From the NCBI RefSeq assembly GCF_003671715.1, contig NZ_RAIF01000032.1:91034-125754 (forward strand): a DNA stretch of 34,721 nt, given 5' to 3'. The stretch is from Streptomyces sp. E2N166 (GTDB taxonomy: Bacteria > Actinomycetota > Actinomycetes > Streptomycetales > Streptomycetaceae). The position numbers were made by a program, and so were the translations under genes. How positions within the stretch are numbered: position 1 is the stretch's first letter; each line of letters starts with the position of its first letter. Below the pieces are notes generated by a model. It saw only the letters and a program-made list of their open reading frames with translations. It had not been told where the DNA came from and searched no databases. This document shows, one piece after another, positions 15,341 through 23,178 of this stretch.

Positions 15341-16513
15341 ATGTCCGTCAACAGAACCGAAGCCGCCCCAACGCTCGTCGACGTGCCGCGAGGGCTCGCC
15401 GGTGTCGTGGTGGCCGACACCGAGGTCGGTGACGTGCGGGGGCTCGAGGGCTTCTACCACTACCGCCAGTACTCGGCCGTCGAGCTCGCCCAGAGCCGAG
15501 CCTTCGAGGACGTCTGGCACCTCCTGGTCCACGGGGAACTCCCGGACGCCGGGCGCGGTGCCGCCTTCGCCGCCGAGACCGCGGCCCTGCGCCGGCTCCC
15601 CGACGCGGTACGCACGGCACTGCCCGCCGTCGCCGCGGCCGGTGGACGTTCCGGTCCGCTCACCGGGATGCGCACGGCCCTGTCGCTGCTGGGTGCGGCC
15701 CGAGGCTTCAAGCCCGTGTACGACCTGTCGGCCGACGAGCGCCGCCAGGACACCCTCGTGGCCGCCGCGGCCGTACCGACGCTGCTCACCGCGCTGCACC
15801 GGTTGGGGCGGGGACTCGAACCGGTGGAGCCTCGCGAGGATCTGTCGTACGCCGCCAACTACCTCTACATGCTGACCGGCACGGACCCGGACGAGCGGCG
15901 GACGCGAGCGATCGAGCAGTACCTGATCTCCACCGTTGATCACGGCTTCAACGCGTCAACCTTCACCGCGCGGGTCATCGCCTCGACGGGTGCGGACGTT
16001 GCCGCCTGCCTCGCCGGGGCGGTGTCGGCGTTGTCCGGCCCGCTGCACGGCGGGGCGCCCAGCCGGGCCCTGGACACCCTGGACGCGATCGGCACTCCTG
16101 ACCGCGTCGACGCCTGGATCCGTGAGCGGGTGCTCGCCGGTGACCGCATCATGGGGTTCGGCCACGCGGTCTACCGCACGGAGGACCCGCGCTCCCGGAT
16201 GCTCCGAGAGGTGGCGCAGCGGTTCGGCGGTCCGCGCGTGGCGTTCGCCGTCGAGGTGGAGCGGCAGGTCGAGGCGATCCTCGCGGAGCTGAAGCCGGGT
16301 CGCGAGCTCCACACCAACGTCGAGTTCTACGCGGGCGTGGTCATGGAGTTGTGCGGTCTGCCGCGCGAGATGTTCACGCCGACGTTCGCGGCGGCGCGAG
16401 TGGTGGGCTGGAGCGCGAACGTCCTGGAGCAGGCGCGCGATTCGAAGATCATCCGGCCGGCGGCGCGGTATGTGGGGCCGGGGGCGCCGGTCGGGGTGCC
16501 TGCGGCGGGCTGA
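15341..16513 (+). CDS. Citrate synthase / 2-methylcitrate synthase family protein
   Basis: The 390-residue protein is of normal length for a type I-like citrate synthase. It keeps the HGFNASTF loop (His201), the catalytic His236 in GPLHGGAPS and His275 in GFGHAVY. The position of the usual catalytic aspartate (NVDFY) is Glu328 in NVEFYAG. The ATG at 15341 follows GGAGG by 5 bases, a strong site; an upstream in-frame GTG lies in the promoter region and is rejected. It is read divergently from the HTH-fused paralogue and ends in a hairpin terminator. It should condense oxaloacetate with acetyl-CoA or propionyl-CoA. Which acyl donor is used, and whether it needs the paralogue as a partner, cannot be read from the sequence. 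Confidence 0.9.
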   Translation: MSVNRTEAAPTLVDVPRGLAGVVVADTEVGDVRGLEGFYHYRQYSAVELAQSRAFEDVWHLLVHGELPDAGRGAAFAAETAALRRLPDAVRTALPAVAAAGGRSGPLTGMRTALSLLGAARGFKPVYDLSADERRQDTLVAAAAVPTLLTALHRLGRGLEPVEPREDLSYAANYLYMLTGTDPDERRTRAIEQYLISTVDHGFNASTFTARVIASTGADVAACLAGAVSALSGPLHGGAPSRALDTLDAIGTPDRVDAWIRERVLAGDRIMGFGHAVYRTEDPRSRMLREVAQRFGGPRVAFAVEVERQVEAILAELKPGRELHTNVEFYAGVVMELCGLPREMFTPTFAAARVVGWSANVLEQARDSKIIRPAARYVGPGAPVGVPAAG

Positions 16514-16524
16514 GGAATGCGTGC

Positions 16525-16551
16525 GGCCTGGTGCCGTTCTGGCGCCAGGCC
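16525..16551 (+). terminator. terminator after citrate synthase gene
   Basis: An 11-bp stem (16525-16535 with 16541-16551, one G-U pair) encloses a 5-base loop, beginning 11 bases after the stop codon. Confidence 0.8.
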
Positions 16552-16685
16552 TCATCGGTGGGGCCGTCGAGCGGGACGGGGTGCCGAGGGCTCGACGGAC
16601 GGCTGGTCCGGCGCGGTGGACGGTTGCGTGCGGCCGGGAGGGCGTGACGGGACACGGGTCGGGGTGGACACGTGTCCGCGGGAGA

Positions 16686-16922
16686 TCAGGCGTCGGGGAT
16701 GTCCGCCTTGGCGCGGATCAGGGTCTCCCTGCTGATGACCACGATGCGTTCATAGCCCGCACGGGAGGCATCGGCGGGGAGTTCGCGCTCCAGGGTCTCG
16801 GTGGCCTCGGTGCCGATGACGGCGAAATTGCCGTCGCTCAGCTCGAAGAGGTCCGGACAGCTGGCTCCCGAGGTACTGCCGCGCGAGCTTGGAGGCACAC
16901 CGATGCGGCGCACGATTTTCAA
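16686..16922 (-). CDS. Small conserved Streptomyces protein of unknown function
   Basis: The protein is about 78 residues. Its core RRIGVPPSSRGSTSG, CPDLFELSDGNFAVIGTEAT and ERIVVISRETLIRAKADIPDA resembles a family of small actinobacterial proteins that I recall only as hypothetical. The FELSDGNFAVIG segment looks like a beta hairpin, and the single cysteine precedes it. The start is uncertain: TTG 16922 has AAGGA 10 bases upstream, while GTG 16913 and GTG 17012 have weaker support. The extra N-terminal part from 17012 has an unlikely cysteine/proline-rich sequence. It follows the DUF6082 gene and a tiny reading frame on the same strand, possibly in one transcript. Confidence 0.65.
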   Translation of the reverse strand: MKIVRRIGVPPSSRGSTSGASCPDLFELSDGNFAVIGTEATETLERELPADASRAGYERIVVISRETLIRAKADIPDA

Positions 16923-16935
16923 GGGGTACCGGTCC

Positions 16936-17025
16936 TTACAGGTTGGGCACTGTGCTGGGGAGCACGTTACTGGGATCGGTGGGGCCGGTGTGACTGCATG
17001 GCCGAAAGACACCCATGAGAAGCAT
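16936..17025 (-). CDS. possible 29-codon leader peptide
   Basis: ATG at 17025 is preceded by AGGAGA 3 bases away, the best ribosome site in this stretch. The frame runs 29 codons (MLLMGVFRPCSHT...) to a TAA at 16936-16938, 13 bases before the probable TTG start of the next gene. It could be a coupling leader peptide for the small protein downstream or a chance frame. There is no homology evidence. Confidence 0.35.
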   Translation of the reverse strand: MLLMGVFRPCSHTGPTDPSNVLPSTVPNL

Positions 17026-17058
17026 TTCTCTCCTGAGATTGACTCGCGCCCCGGAGCA

Positions 17059-17607
17059 TCAGACGGACGGGGGCGTGCCCACCACCCACCAGTCGTCCGT
17101 GTCGGCCTCGTCCAGATCCTTGATGAGCCCGTCCACCATGCCGCCCACGCGTGACTCGGTGGATGTCGCCTTGAGGGACGCCCGCTGCTCCTTCGATGCC
17201 TCCCAGTACTCCCGCATCAGTGGGGTCTGGAACAGCTCGCGCAAGCGCCCGAACAACTCCTCCTGATCCAGGAGGCCCGCTTCGTAGAGGTGGTAGAGGT
17301 TGACGTACCACGCGTTCGCGTAGAAGAACTGGCGTCGCTTCTGCGCCGGGATGTCCTTGTCGTACGTGTCGATGACCTCGGCCAGAGAGGGGTCGTCGAT
17401 CGCCCTGGCCAGCAACTCCCAGTGCATGCGCTGCTGATGCCGCAGCGACTTGCGCCGGATCGCCAGCTCCTCCAGCTCCAGCTGTCGCTCGTGCAGACGG
17501 GCCTTCTCCAGCCCTCGCCGGCGCGCGGCCAGCGTCACCCCCGTGGCGAGCAGCATGCCGGCCGCGGCGGAGCCGAACCTCCCCGTGATGTCTTTCCGTG
17601 TGACCAT
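17059..17607 (-). CDS. DUF6082-type membrane-anchored helical protein
   Basis: The 182-residue protein has a short basic N-terminus, one TM or signal-anchor helix (FGSAAAGMLLATGVTLAA, about residues 11-28) and a long charged helical region with coiled-coil character (residues 30-65). The body is WELLARAIDDPSLAEVIDTY, then FFYANAWYVNLYHLYEAGLLDQEELFGRLRELF, then a C-terminus ending DDWWVVGTPPSV. The pattern fits DUF6082 proteins, common in Streptomyces in several paralogues and without known function. The ATG at 17607 has GGGGG 5 bases upstream. It is divergent from the cobW gene. The orientation of the anchor suggests the helical body is cytoplasmic. Confidence 0.8.
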   Translation of the reverse strand: MVTRKDITGRFGSAAAGMLLATGVTLAARRRGLEKARLHERQLELEELAIRRKSLRHQQRMHWELLARAIDDPSLAEVIDTYDKDIPAQKRRQFFYANAWYVNLYHLYEAGLLDQEELFGRLRELFQTPLMREYWEASKEQRASLKATSTESRVGGMVDGLIKDLDEADTDDWWVVGTPPSV

Positions 17608-17926
17608 GTCAACCCCCGAATCAGGCGACCGCCCGCCGGTCGTCGAGTGCGGGTCGGCTGACGGGGACCGGCGAGCGATGTGGTGGCGCTGCCGCCTCCA
17701 GAGTGCCGAGCGGCGCTGACCGGCGGGGAGGCGGAGAGGCGGCGCACGGAGGGAAGCGAGGGTCGCACGGTCCGGCGCCATGCAAAACGTCTGCCCAGCA
17801 AGTGCTGCTAACAATCGTTCACTCGGCGGGCACTCCGCCGGCTCGTATCCTGAGCAGGCAGTTCCGTACGTGGGTGTACGCCCCGCCGCAGGCCGGCGTA
17901 CGCGTAGGTGAGAGAGAGGTCGCACG
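17608..17926. other. 319-bp divergent intergenic region between DUF6082 gene and cobW gene
   Basis: No credible gene is seen. Structures include CAGCA-AG-TGCTG at 17796-17807, a perfect hairpin CGGCGG-GCACT-CCGCCG at 17824-17840, and a 7-bp inverted repeat GTACGCC...GGCGTAC at 17876-17882 and 17895-17901. The last lies 25 bases before the cobW start and could be an operator. TATCCT at 17846-17851 may be a -10 element for cobW, without a convincing -35. Confidence 0.4.
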
Positions 17927-19051
17927 GTGGGGCATCGCCCGACTCGGCAGCAGATCCCGGTCGTCGTACTCGCCGGATTCCTCGGCTCCGGAAAGACCAC
18001 ACTTCTCAACCACCTCCTCCACCGCAGCGGAGGCAGTCGCATCGGTGCCATCGTCAACGACTTCGGCTCGATCGAGATCGACGCGATGGCCGTGGCCGGC
18101 GCACTCGGCGACTCCACCGTCTCGCTCGGCAACGGGTGCCTGTGCTGTGCCGTCGACGTGAGTGAACTGGACGGGTACCTGGAGCGGCTCGCCCGCCCCG
18201 AGGCCGGCATCGACGTCATCGTCATCGAAGCCAGCGGCCTCGCGGAGCCGCAGGAACTGGTGCGGATGCTGCTGGCCAGCGAACAGCACGAGGTCGTCTA
18301 CGGCGGACTCGTCGAGGTCGTCGACGCCGCCGAGTTCGACGCCACGCGCGACAGGCACCCCGAGATCGACCGGCATCTGGCGCTCGCCGACCTGATCGTG
18401 GTCAACAAGACCGACCGGGCTCCGAACGCCGAGCGCGTGCTCGCCCTCGTCCACTCGCTCGCGGACGGCGCCGCCGTGGCGCCCGCGACCTACGGGCGCA
18501 TCGATCCGGAGTTCCTCTACGACTGCCGGCCGAGTGAGGAGCGCGTGGGACAGCTGTCCTTCGACGACCTGCACGACCACTCCAGGAGCGGTGCCCACGC
18601 CGAGCATCTGCACGCCGCCTACGACACCCTGTCGTTCGTCTCCGACCTGCCGATCGACCCGCGCCGGCTCATGCGGTTCCTCGACAGCCGGCCGGAGGGC
18701 CTGTACCGGATCAAGGGGTACGTCGACTTCGGCCCGTACGACACGCGGAACCGGTACGCCGTCCACGCCGTGGGGCGCTTCCTGCGCTTCTACCCGGAGC
18801 CCTGGGCATCCGCCGACGTCCGCCGCACCCAGCTCGTGCTCATCGGCTCCGGGATCGACGCGCCGGGCCTCGGCGAGGAACTCGACGCGTGCCGCAGGGA
18901 CGCCGACGCCCCACCGGCCGACGAGCACGGAATGTGGGGCGTCCTGCGCTACGTACCGGACCCCGACGGCGAGGAACCGGACACCGCGGGGCCAGACGGC
19001 GAGGAACCGGGCGGCGCGGAACCGCCGCCCGGTGCCCGGGACGGGGCCTAG
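17927..19051 (+). CDS. CobW/COG0523-family GTPase, putative metal chaperone
   Basis: The 374-residue protein is a G3E GTPase: Walker A GFLGSGKT at residues 17-24, the family metal-binding CLCC at 71-74, the switch/Walker B region VIVIEASGLAEP near 97-107, and the guanine-specificity NKTD at 159-162. A His-rich segment (DDLHDHSRSGAHAEHLH, near residue 215) and the C-terminal CobW domain follow. Related proteins deliver zinc or other metals to client enzymes. The tail has a 10-residue acidic repeat beginning DGEEP. The GTG start has AGAGAGG 7 bases upstream. Its TAG stop overlaps the parC TAG stop on the other strand. Metal and client are unknown. Confidence 0.9.
   Translation: MGHRPTRQQIPVVVLAGFLGSGKTTLLNHLLHRSGGSRIGAIVNDFGSIEIDAMAVAGALGDSTVSLGNGCLCCAVDVSELDGYLERLARPEAGIDVIVIEASGLAEPQELVRMLLASEQHEVVYGGLVEVVDAAEFDATRDRHPEIDRHLALADLIVVNKTDRAPNAERVLALVHSLADGAAVAPATYGRIDPEFLYDCRPSEERVGQLSFDDLHDHSRSGAHAEHLHAAYDTLSFVSDLPIDPRRLMRFLDSRPEGLYRIKGYVDFGPYDTRNRYAVHAVGRFLRFYPEPWASADVRRTQLVLIGSGIDAPGLGEELDACRRDADAPPADEHGMWGVLRYVPDPDGEEPDTAGPDGEEPGGAEPPPGARDGA
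18965..19010 (+). repeat. 30-bp direct repeat inside the cobW 3' end
   Basis: GACGGCGAGGAACCGG occurs at 18965-18980 and 18995-19010, a 30-base period that encodes DGEEP twice ten residues apart in the acidic tail. It looks like a recent in-frame duplication. Confidence 0.75.
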
Positions 19052-21504
19052 GCCGGTCCCGCCACCACCGCCACCGTCTTCGGCAGCGACACGCCCGAGC
19101 CGTCGCGGCGCGGGTCGATGTCCGGGAGCTGGGCGGGGGCGCCGTTCTTCTGCGCGGCGAGTGCCGGGGTGGCGCCCGCCCAGGCGAAGGCCAGGCAGTC
19201 CTCGCCCTTCAGGAACCGCTGGCAGCGCACGCCACCCGTGGCGCGGCCCTTGCGCGGATACTGGTCGAACGGCGTCAGCTTGGCCGTGGTCTGGACGGAG
19301 TCGTCGAGCGTGCCGCGCGAGCCGGCGACCGTGAACACCACCGCCTCCGCCGCCGGGTCCACCGCCGTGAAGGAGATGACCTTGGCGCCGTCGGCGAGCT
19401 TGACGCCCGCCACACCGCCCGCCGGACGGCCCTGCGGGCGGACCTGCGAGGCCTGGTAGCGCAGCAGCTGCGCGTCGTCCGTGATGAAGACCAGGTCCTC
19501 GTCGCCGGTGCGCAACTCGGCGCCGCCGACGAGCCGGTCGCCTTCCTTGAGGGCGATGACCTCCAACTCGTCCTTGTTGGACGGGTAGTCGGGCACCACA
19601 CGCTTGACGACGCCCTGTTCCGTGCCGAGCGCCAGGCCGGGTGAGGACTCGTCCAGGGTGGTCAGGCAGATGACCGCCTCGCCGTCCTCCAGGGTCACGA
19701 ACTCCGCCAGCGGCGCACCACCCGAGAGGTTCGGCGTCGGCATGGGCTCCGGGAGCTGGGGCAGGTCCACGACGTTCACCCGCAGCAGGCGCCCGGCCGA
19801 CGTCACCACTCCCACCTCGCCGCGAGCCGTGGCCGGCACCGCCGAGACGATCAGGTCGTGCTTGACACGCTTGGCGCCGGCCTCCGTGACGAGGGGCTCG
19901 TCGTTCGCGGTGCGGGCCAGCAGGCCCGTCGAGGACAGCAGTACCCGGCACGGGTCGTCCGCCACCTGGAGCGGAACCGCGGCGACCGGGGCGCCGGACG
20001 ACTCCAGCAGCATCGTGCGGCGGTCGGTGCCGAACTTCTTGGCCACCGCGGCCAGTTCGGTCGAGACGAGCTTGCGCAGCTCCGCGTCCGAGTCGAGGAT
20101 CCGGGTCAGCTCCTCGATCTCCGCGTTCAGCCGTTCCTTCTCCGACTCCAGCTCGATGCGGTCGTACTTGGTGAGCCGGCGCAGCGGCGTGTCCAGGATG
20201 TACTGGGTCTGGACGTCGCTGAGCGAGAAGTGCTCGATCAGGCGCTGCTTGGCCTGTGCGGAGTTCTCACTGGAGCGGATGAGGCGGATGACCTCGTCGA
20301 TGTCGACCAGCGCGGTGAGCAGGCCCTCGACCAGGTGCAGACGGTCGCGCTTCTTGCTCCGGCGGAACTCGCTGCGGCGCCGCACGACGTTGAAGCGGTG
20401 GTCGAGATAGACCTCCAGCAGCTCCTTGAGGCCCAGTGTCAGCGGCTGGCCGTCCACCAGGGCGACGTTGTTGATGCCGAAGGACTCCTCCATCGGCGTC
20501 AGTTTGTAGAGCTGTTCCAGGACCGCCTCGGGCACGAAGCCGTTCTTGATCTCGATGACCAGGCGCAGGCCGTGCTCGCGGTCGGTGAGGTCCTTGACGT
20601 CGGCGATTCCCTGCAGCTTCTTCGAGCCGACCAGGTCCTTGATCTTGGCGATCACCTTCTCCGGGCCGACCGCGAAGGGCAGCTCGGTCACGACGAGACC
20701 CTTGCGGCGGGCGGTCACGGTGTCCACGGCGACCGTCGCCCGGATCTTGAACGTGCCGCGGCCCGTCTCATAGGCGTCCCGGATGCCGGGCAGGCCGACG
20801 ATCCGGCCGCCGGTGGGCAGGTCGGGGCCCGGAACGTGCTTCATCAGGGCTTCGAGGTCCGCGTTCGGGTACCGGATCAGGTGCCGGGCGGCCGCGATCA
20901 CTTCGCGCAGATTGTGCGGCGGCATGTTCGTGGCCATGCCGACCGCGATGCCGGAGGCGCCGTTGACCAGCAGGTTCGGGAAGGCGGCGGGCAGCGCCAC
21001 CGGCTCCTGCTCCTGGCCGTCGTAGTTGGGGCCGAAGTCGACGGTGTCCTCGTCGATGGACTCCGTCATCAGGCTGGTGGCCTCGGCCATCCGGCACTCG
21101 GTGTACCGCATGGCGGCCGGCGGGTCGTCGTTGCCCAGGGAACCGAAGTTGCCGTGGCCGTCGACCAGGGGAACGCGCATGGAGAACGGCTGGGCCATGC
21201 GCACCAGGGCGTCGTAGATCGACGCGTCGCCGTGCGGGTGCAGCTTGCCCATGACCTCGCCGACGACGCGGGCGCACTTCACGTAACTGCGCTCGGGCCG
21301 CAGGCCCATCTCGTTCATCTGGTAGACGATGCGGCGGTGCACCGGCTTGAGGCCGTCGCGGGCGTCCGGCAGCGCCCGGGAGTAGATGACCGAGTACGCG
21401 TACTCGAGGAAGGAGCCCTGCATCTCGTCGACGACGTCGATGTCGAGGATCTTCTCCTCGTACGAGTCGTCGGGCGGCGGGGTCTTCGTACTACGGCGGG
21501 CCAT
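19048..21504 (-). CDS. parC: DNA topoisomerase IV subunit A (ParC, GyrA-like)
   Basis: ParC is the DNA-cutting subunit that pairs with ParE. The 818-residue protein has the winged-helix and tower domains, with the active-site Arg133-Tyr134 in [10 protein letters not shown]. The quinolone-region motif [17 protein letters not shown] is at 89-105. The coiled-coil primary dimer region follows ([16 protein letters not shown]), then a C-terminal beta-pinwheel domain from about residue 500. No QRRGGKG-type GyrA box is seen in that domain, which favours ParC over GyrA. The ATG follows AAGGAG by 9 bases. It is divergent from an M16 peptidase operon and its 3' end overlaps the cobW gene by 3 bases, without room for a separate terminator. 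Confidence 0.93.
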   Translation of the reverse strand: MARRSTKTPPPDDSYEEKILDIDVVDEMQGSFLEYAYSVIYSRALPDARDGLKPVHRRIVYQMNEMGLRPERSYVKCARVVGEVMGKLHPHGDASIYDALVRMAQPFSMRVPLVDGHGNFGSLGNDDPPAAMRYTECRMAEATSLMTESIDEDTVDFGPNYDGQEQEPVALPAAFPNLLVNGASGIAVGMATNMPPHNLREVIAAARHLIRYPNADLEALMKHVPGPDLPTGGRIVGLPGIRDAYETGRGTFKIRATVAVDTVTARRKGLVVTELPFAVGPEKVIAKIKDLVGSKKLQGIADVKDLTDREHGLRLVIEIKNGFVPEAVLEQLYKLTPMEESFGINNVALVDGQPLTLGLKELLEVYLDHRFNVVRRRSEFRRSKKRDRLHLVEGLLTALVDIDEVIRLIRSSENSAQAKQRLIEHFSLSDVQTQYILDTPLRRLTKYDRIELESEKERLNAEIEELTRILDSDAELRKLVSTELAAVAKKFGTDRRTMLLESSGAPVAAVPLQVADDPCRVLLSSTGLLARTANDEPLVTEAGAKRVKHDLIVSAVPATARGEVGVVTSAGRLLRVNVVDLPQLPEPMPTPNLSGGAPLAEFVTLEDGEAVICLTTLDESSPGLALGTEQGVVKRVVPDYPSNKDELEVIALKEGDRLVGGAELRTGDEDLVFITDDAQLLRYQASQVRPQGRPAGGVAGVKLADGAKVISFTAVDPAAEAVVFTVAGSRGTLDDSVQTTAKLTPFDQYPRKGRATGGVRCQRFLKGEDCLAFAWAGATPALAAQKNGAPAQLPDIDPRRDGSGVSLPKTVAVVAGPA

Positions 21505-21825
21505 CGCTGCCGGCTCCTTGCTGAAGCGTGAACGGTGATCTGACGCGGTCCATTGTGGACCGCGGCACTGACAGCGACCGACCAGGACCCGTCACGGGCT
21601 GCCCGGCCCGGCGCTGCCCGCAGGGTACGCCCTCGTCCCGCGCCCCCGCCCCGGTCGGCCCGCTCGGGCCGCCGAGCCCGTTCTCGCTCTCGGCGTACGA
21701 GGTCCGGGAACTCCACCGGTGGCCCGCACGCTTGCATACAGTGGCAGGATCGGCGGAATTCCGCAGTTCCGCCCAATGATCCACCAAGTGTTTCCACCAA
21801 GAATTTCGCGATCGAAGGGACGTAC
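21505..21825. other. 321-bp divergent region between parC and the M16 peptidase operon
   Basis: No gene is apparent; the in-frame extension of the peptidase gene back to 21553 is proline/arginine-rich and lacks a ribosome site. A perfect 7-bp inverted repeat GCGGTCC-ATTGT-GGACCGC (21545-21563) lies 41 bases upstream of parC. A 12-bp palindrome GCGGAATTCCGC (21753-21764) lies about 60 bases before the peptidase start, just after CAGGAT (21746-21750 region), which resembles a -10 element. Confidence 0.45.
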
Positions 21826-23178
21826 ATGCCCATGGGTCACACGGCCACAGCCCAGGCAGGCTCCGGCGGCCTGACAGCGACCGAGCACCGCCTGGCCAAC
21901 GGCCTGCGCGTGGTGCTCTCCGAGGACCACCTGACCCCGGTCGCGGCGGTGTGCCTCTGGTACGACGTCGGCTCGCGCCACGAAGTCAAGGGACGTACCG
22001 GCCTGGCTCACCTTTTCGAGCACCTCATGTTCCAGGGCTCCGCCCAGGTCAAGGGCAACGGCCACTTCGAGCTGGTGCAGGGCGCCGGCGGCTCGCTCAA
22101 CGGCACCACCAGCTTCGAGCGCACCAACTACTTCGAGACCATGCCCGCCCACCAGCTGGAGCTCGCCCTCTGGCTGGAGGCCGACCGGATGGGCTCCCTG
22201 CTGTCCGCGCTGGACGACGAGTCGATGGAGAACCAGCGGGACGTCGTGAAGAACGAGCGCCGCCAGCGCTACGACAACGTCCCCTACGGCACCGCGTTCG
22301 AGAAGCTGACCGCCCTCGCCTACCCGGAGGGCCACCCCTACCACCACACGCCCATCGGCTCCATGGCCGACCTGGACGCGGCGACGCTGGAGGACGCGCG
22401 CGCGTTCTTCCGCACCTACTACGCGCCGAACAACGCGGTGCTCTCGGTCGTCGGCGACATCGACCCCGAGCAGACGCTCGCCTGGATCGAGAAGTACTTC
22501 GGCTCCATCGCCTCGCACGACGGCAAGCAGCCCCCCCGGGACGGCTCGCTGCCCGACGTCATGGGCGGGCAGCTGCGCGAGGTGGTCGAGGAGGAGGTCC
22601 CGGCCCGCGCCCTGATGGCGGCATACCGTCTGCCGGAGGACGGCACGCGCGCGTGCGACGCGGCCGACCTGGCCCTCACCGTCCTGGGCGGCGGTGAGTC
22701 GTCCCGCCTGTACAACCGGCTGGTGCGGCGCGACCGCACGGCCGTCGCCGCCGGCTTCGGTCTGCTGCGGCTCGCCGGAGCGCCCTCCCTGGGGTGGCTG
22801 GACGTGAAGACGTCCGGTGACTTCGAGGTGCCGGTCATCGAGACCGCCATCGACGAGGAACTCGCCCGGTTCGCCGAGGAGGGCCCGACGGCAGAGGAGA
22901 TGGAGCGCGCCCAGGCCCAGTTGGAGCGCGAGTGGCTGGACCGCCTGGGCACGGTCGCGGGCCGCGCCGACGAACTGTGCCGGTACGCCGTCCTGTTCGG
23001 CGACCCGCAGCTCGCCCTCACTGCCGTGCAGCGGGTGCTGGAGGTGACGGCCGAGGAGGTCCAGGAGGTCGCCAAGGCCCGCCTGCGCCCCGACAACCGC
23101 GCGGTGCTCGTCTACGAGCCGACCACCCCCGCCGACGAGAACGACGCCACCGACGAGAACGAGGAGGCGGCCAAGTGA
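21826..23178 (+). CDS. M16 family zinc peptidase, catalytic subunit
   Basis: The 450-residue protein has the inverted zinc motif HLFEH (His62, Glu65, His66), and the distal zinc ligand is probably Glu144 in VKNERRQRYDN. Two M16 half-domains are present (N-terminal catalytic to about residue 215, C-terminal inactive). No signal peptide is seen, so it is probably cytoplasmic. In M16B peptidases of bacteria two ~50 kDa chains form a clam-shell heterodimer, and the next gene supplies the partner lacking HxxEH. The ATG at 21826 follows GAAGGGA by 5 bases; a second ATG at 21832 is possible. The stop overlaps the next start by 4 bases. Substrate peptides are unknown. The C-terminus is very acidic (DENDATDENEEAAK). 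Confidence 0.92.
   Translation: MPMGHTATAQAGSGGLTATEHRLANGLRVVLSEDHLTPVAAVCLWYDVGSRHEVKGRTGLAHLFEHLMFQGSAQVKGNGHFELVQGAGGSLNGTTSFERTNYFETMPAHQLELALWLEADRMGSLLSALDDESMENQRDVVKNERRQRYDNVPYGTAFEKLTALAYPEGHPYHHTPIGSMADLDAATLEDARAFFRTYYAPNNAVLSVVGDIDPEQTLAWIEKYFGSIASHDGKQPPRDGSLPDVMGGQLREVVEEEVPARALMAAYRLPEDGTRACDAADLALTVLGGGESSRLYNRLVRRDRTAVAAGFGLLRLAGAPSLGWLDVKTSGDFEVPVIETAIDEELARFAEEGPTAEEMERAQAQLEREWLDRLGTVAGRADELCRYAVLFGDPQLALTAVQRVLEVTAEEVQEVAKARLRPDNRAVLVYEPTTPADENDATDENEEAAK

Noticed and set aside
17808..17823. Possible Zur box upstream of the CobW gene (AACAATCGTT area)
   Set aside because: It matches the TGAAAATGATTTTCA-type consensus at too few positions to support the call.
21553..21825. 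91-codon extension of the M16 peptidase
   Set aside because: It is arginine/proline-rich leader sequence with hairpins; the ATG at 21826 has a good ribosome site.
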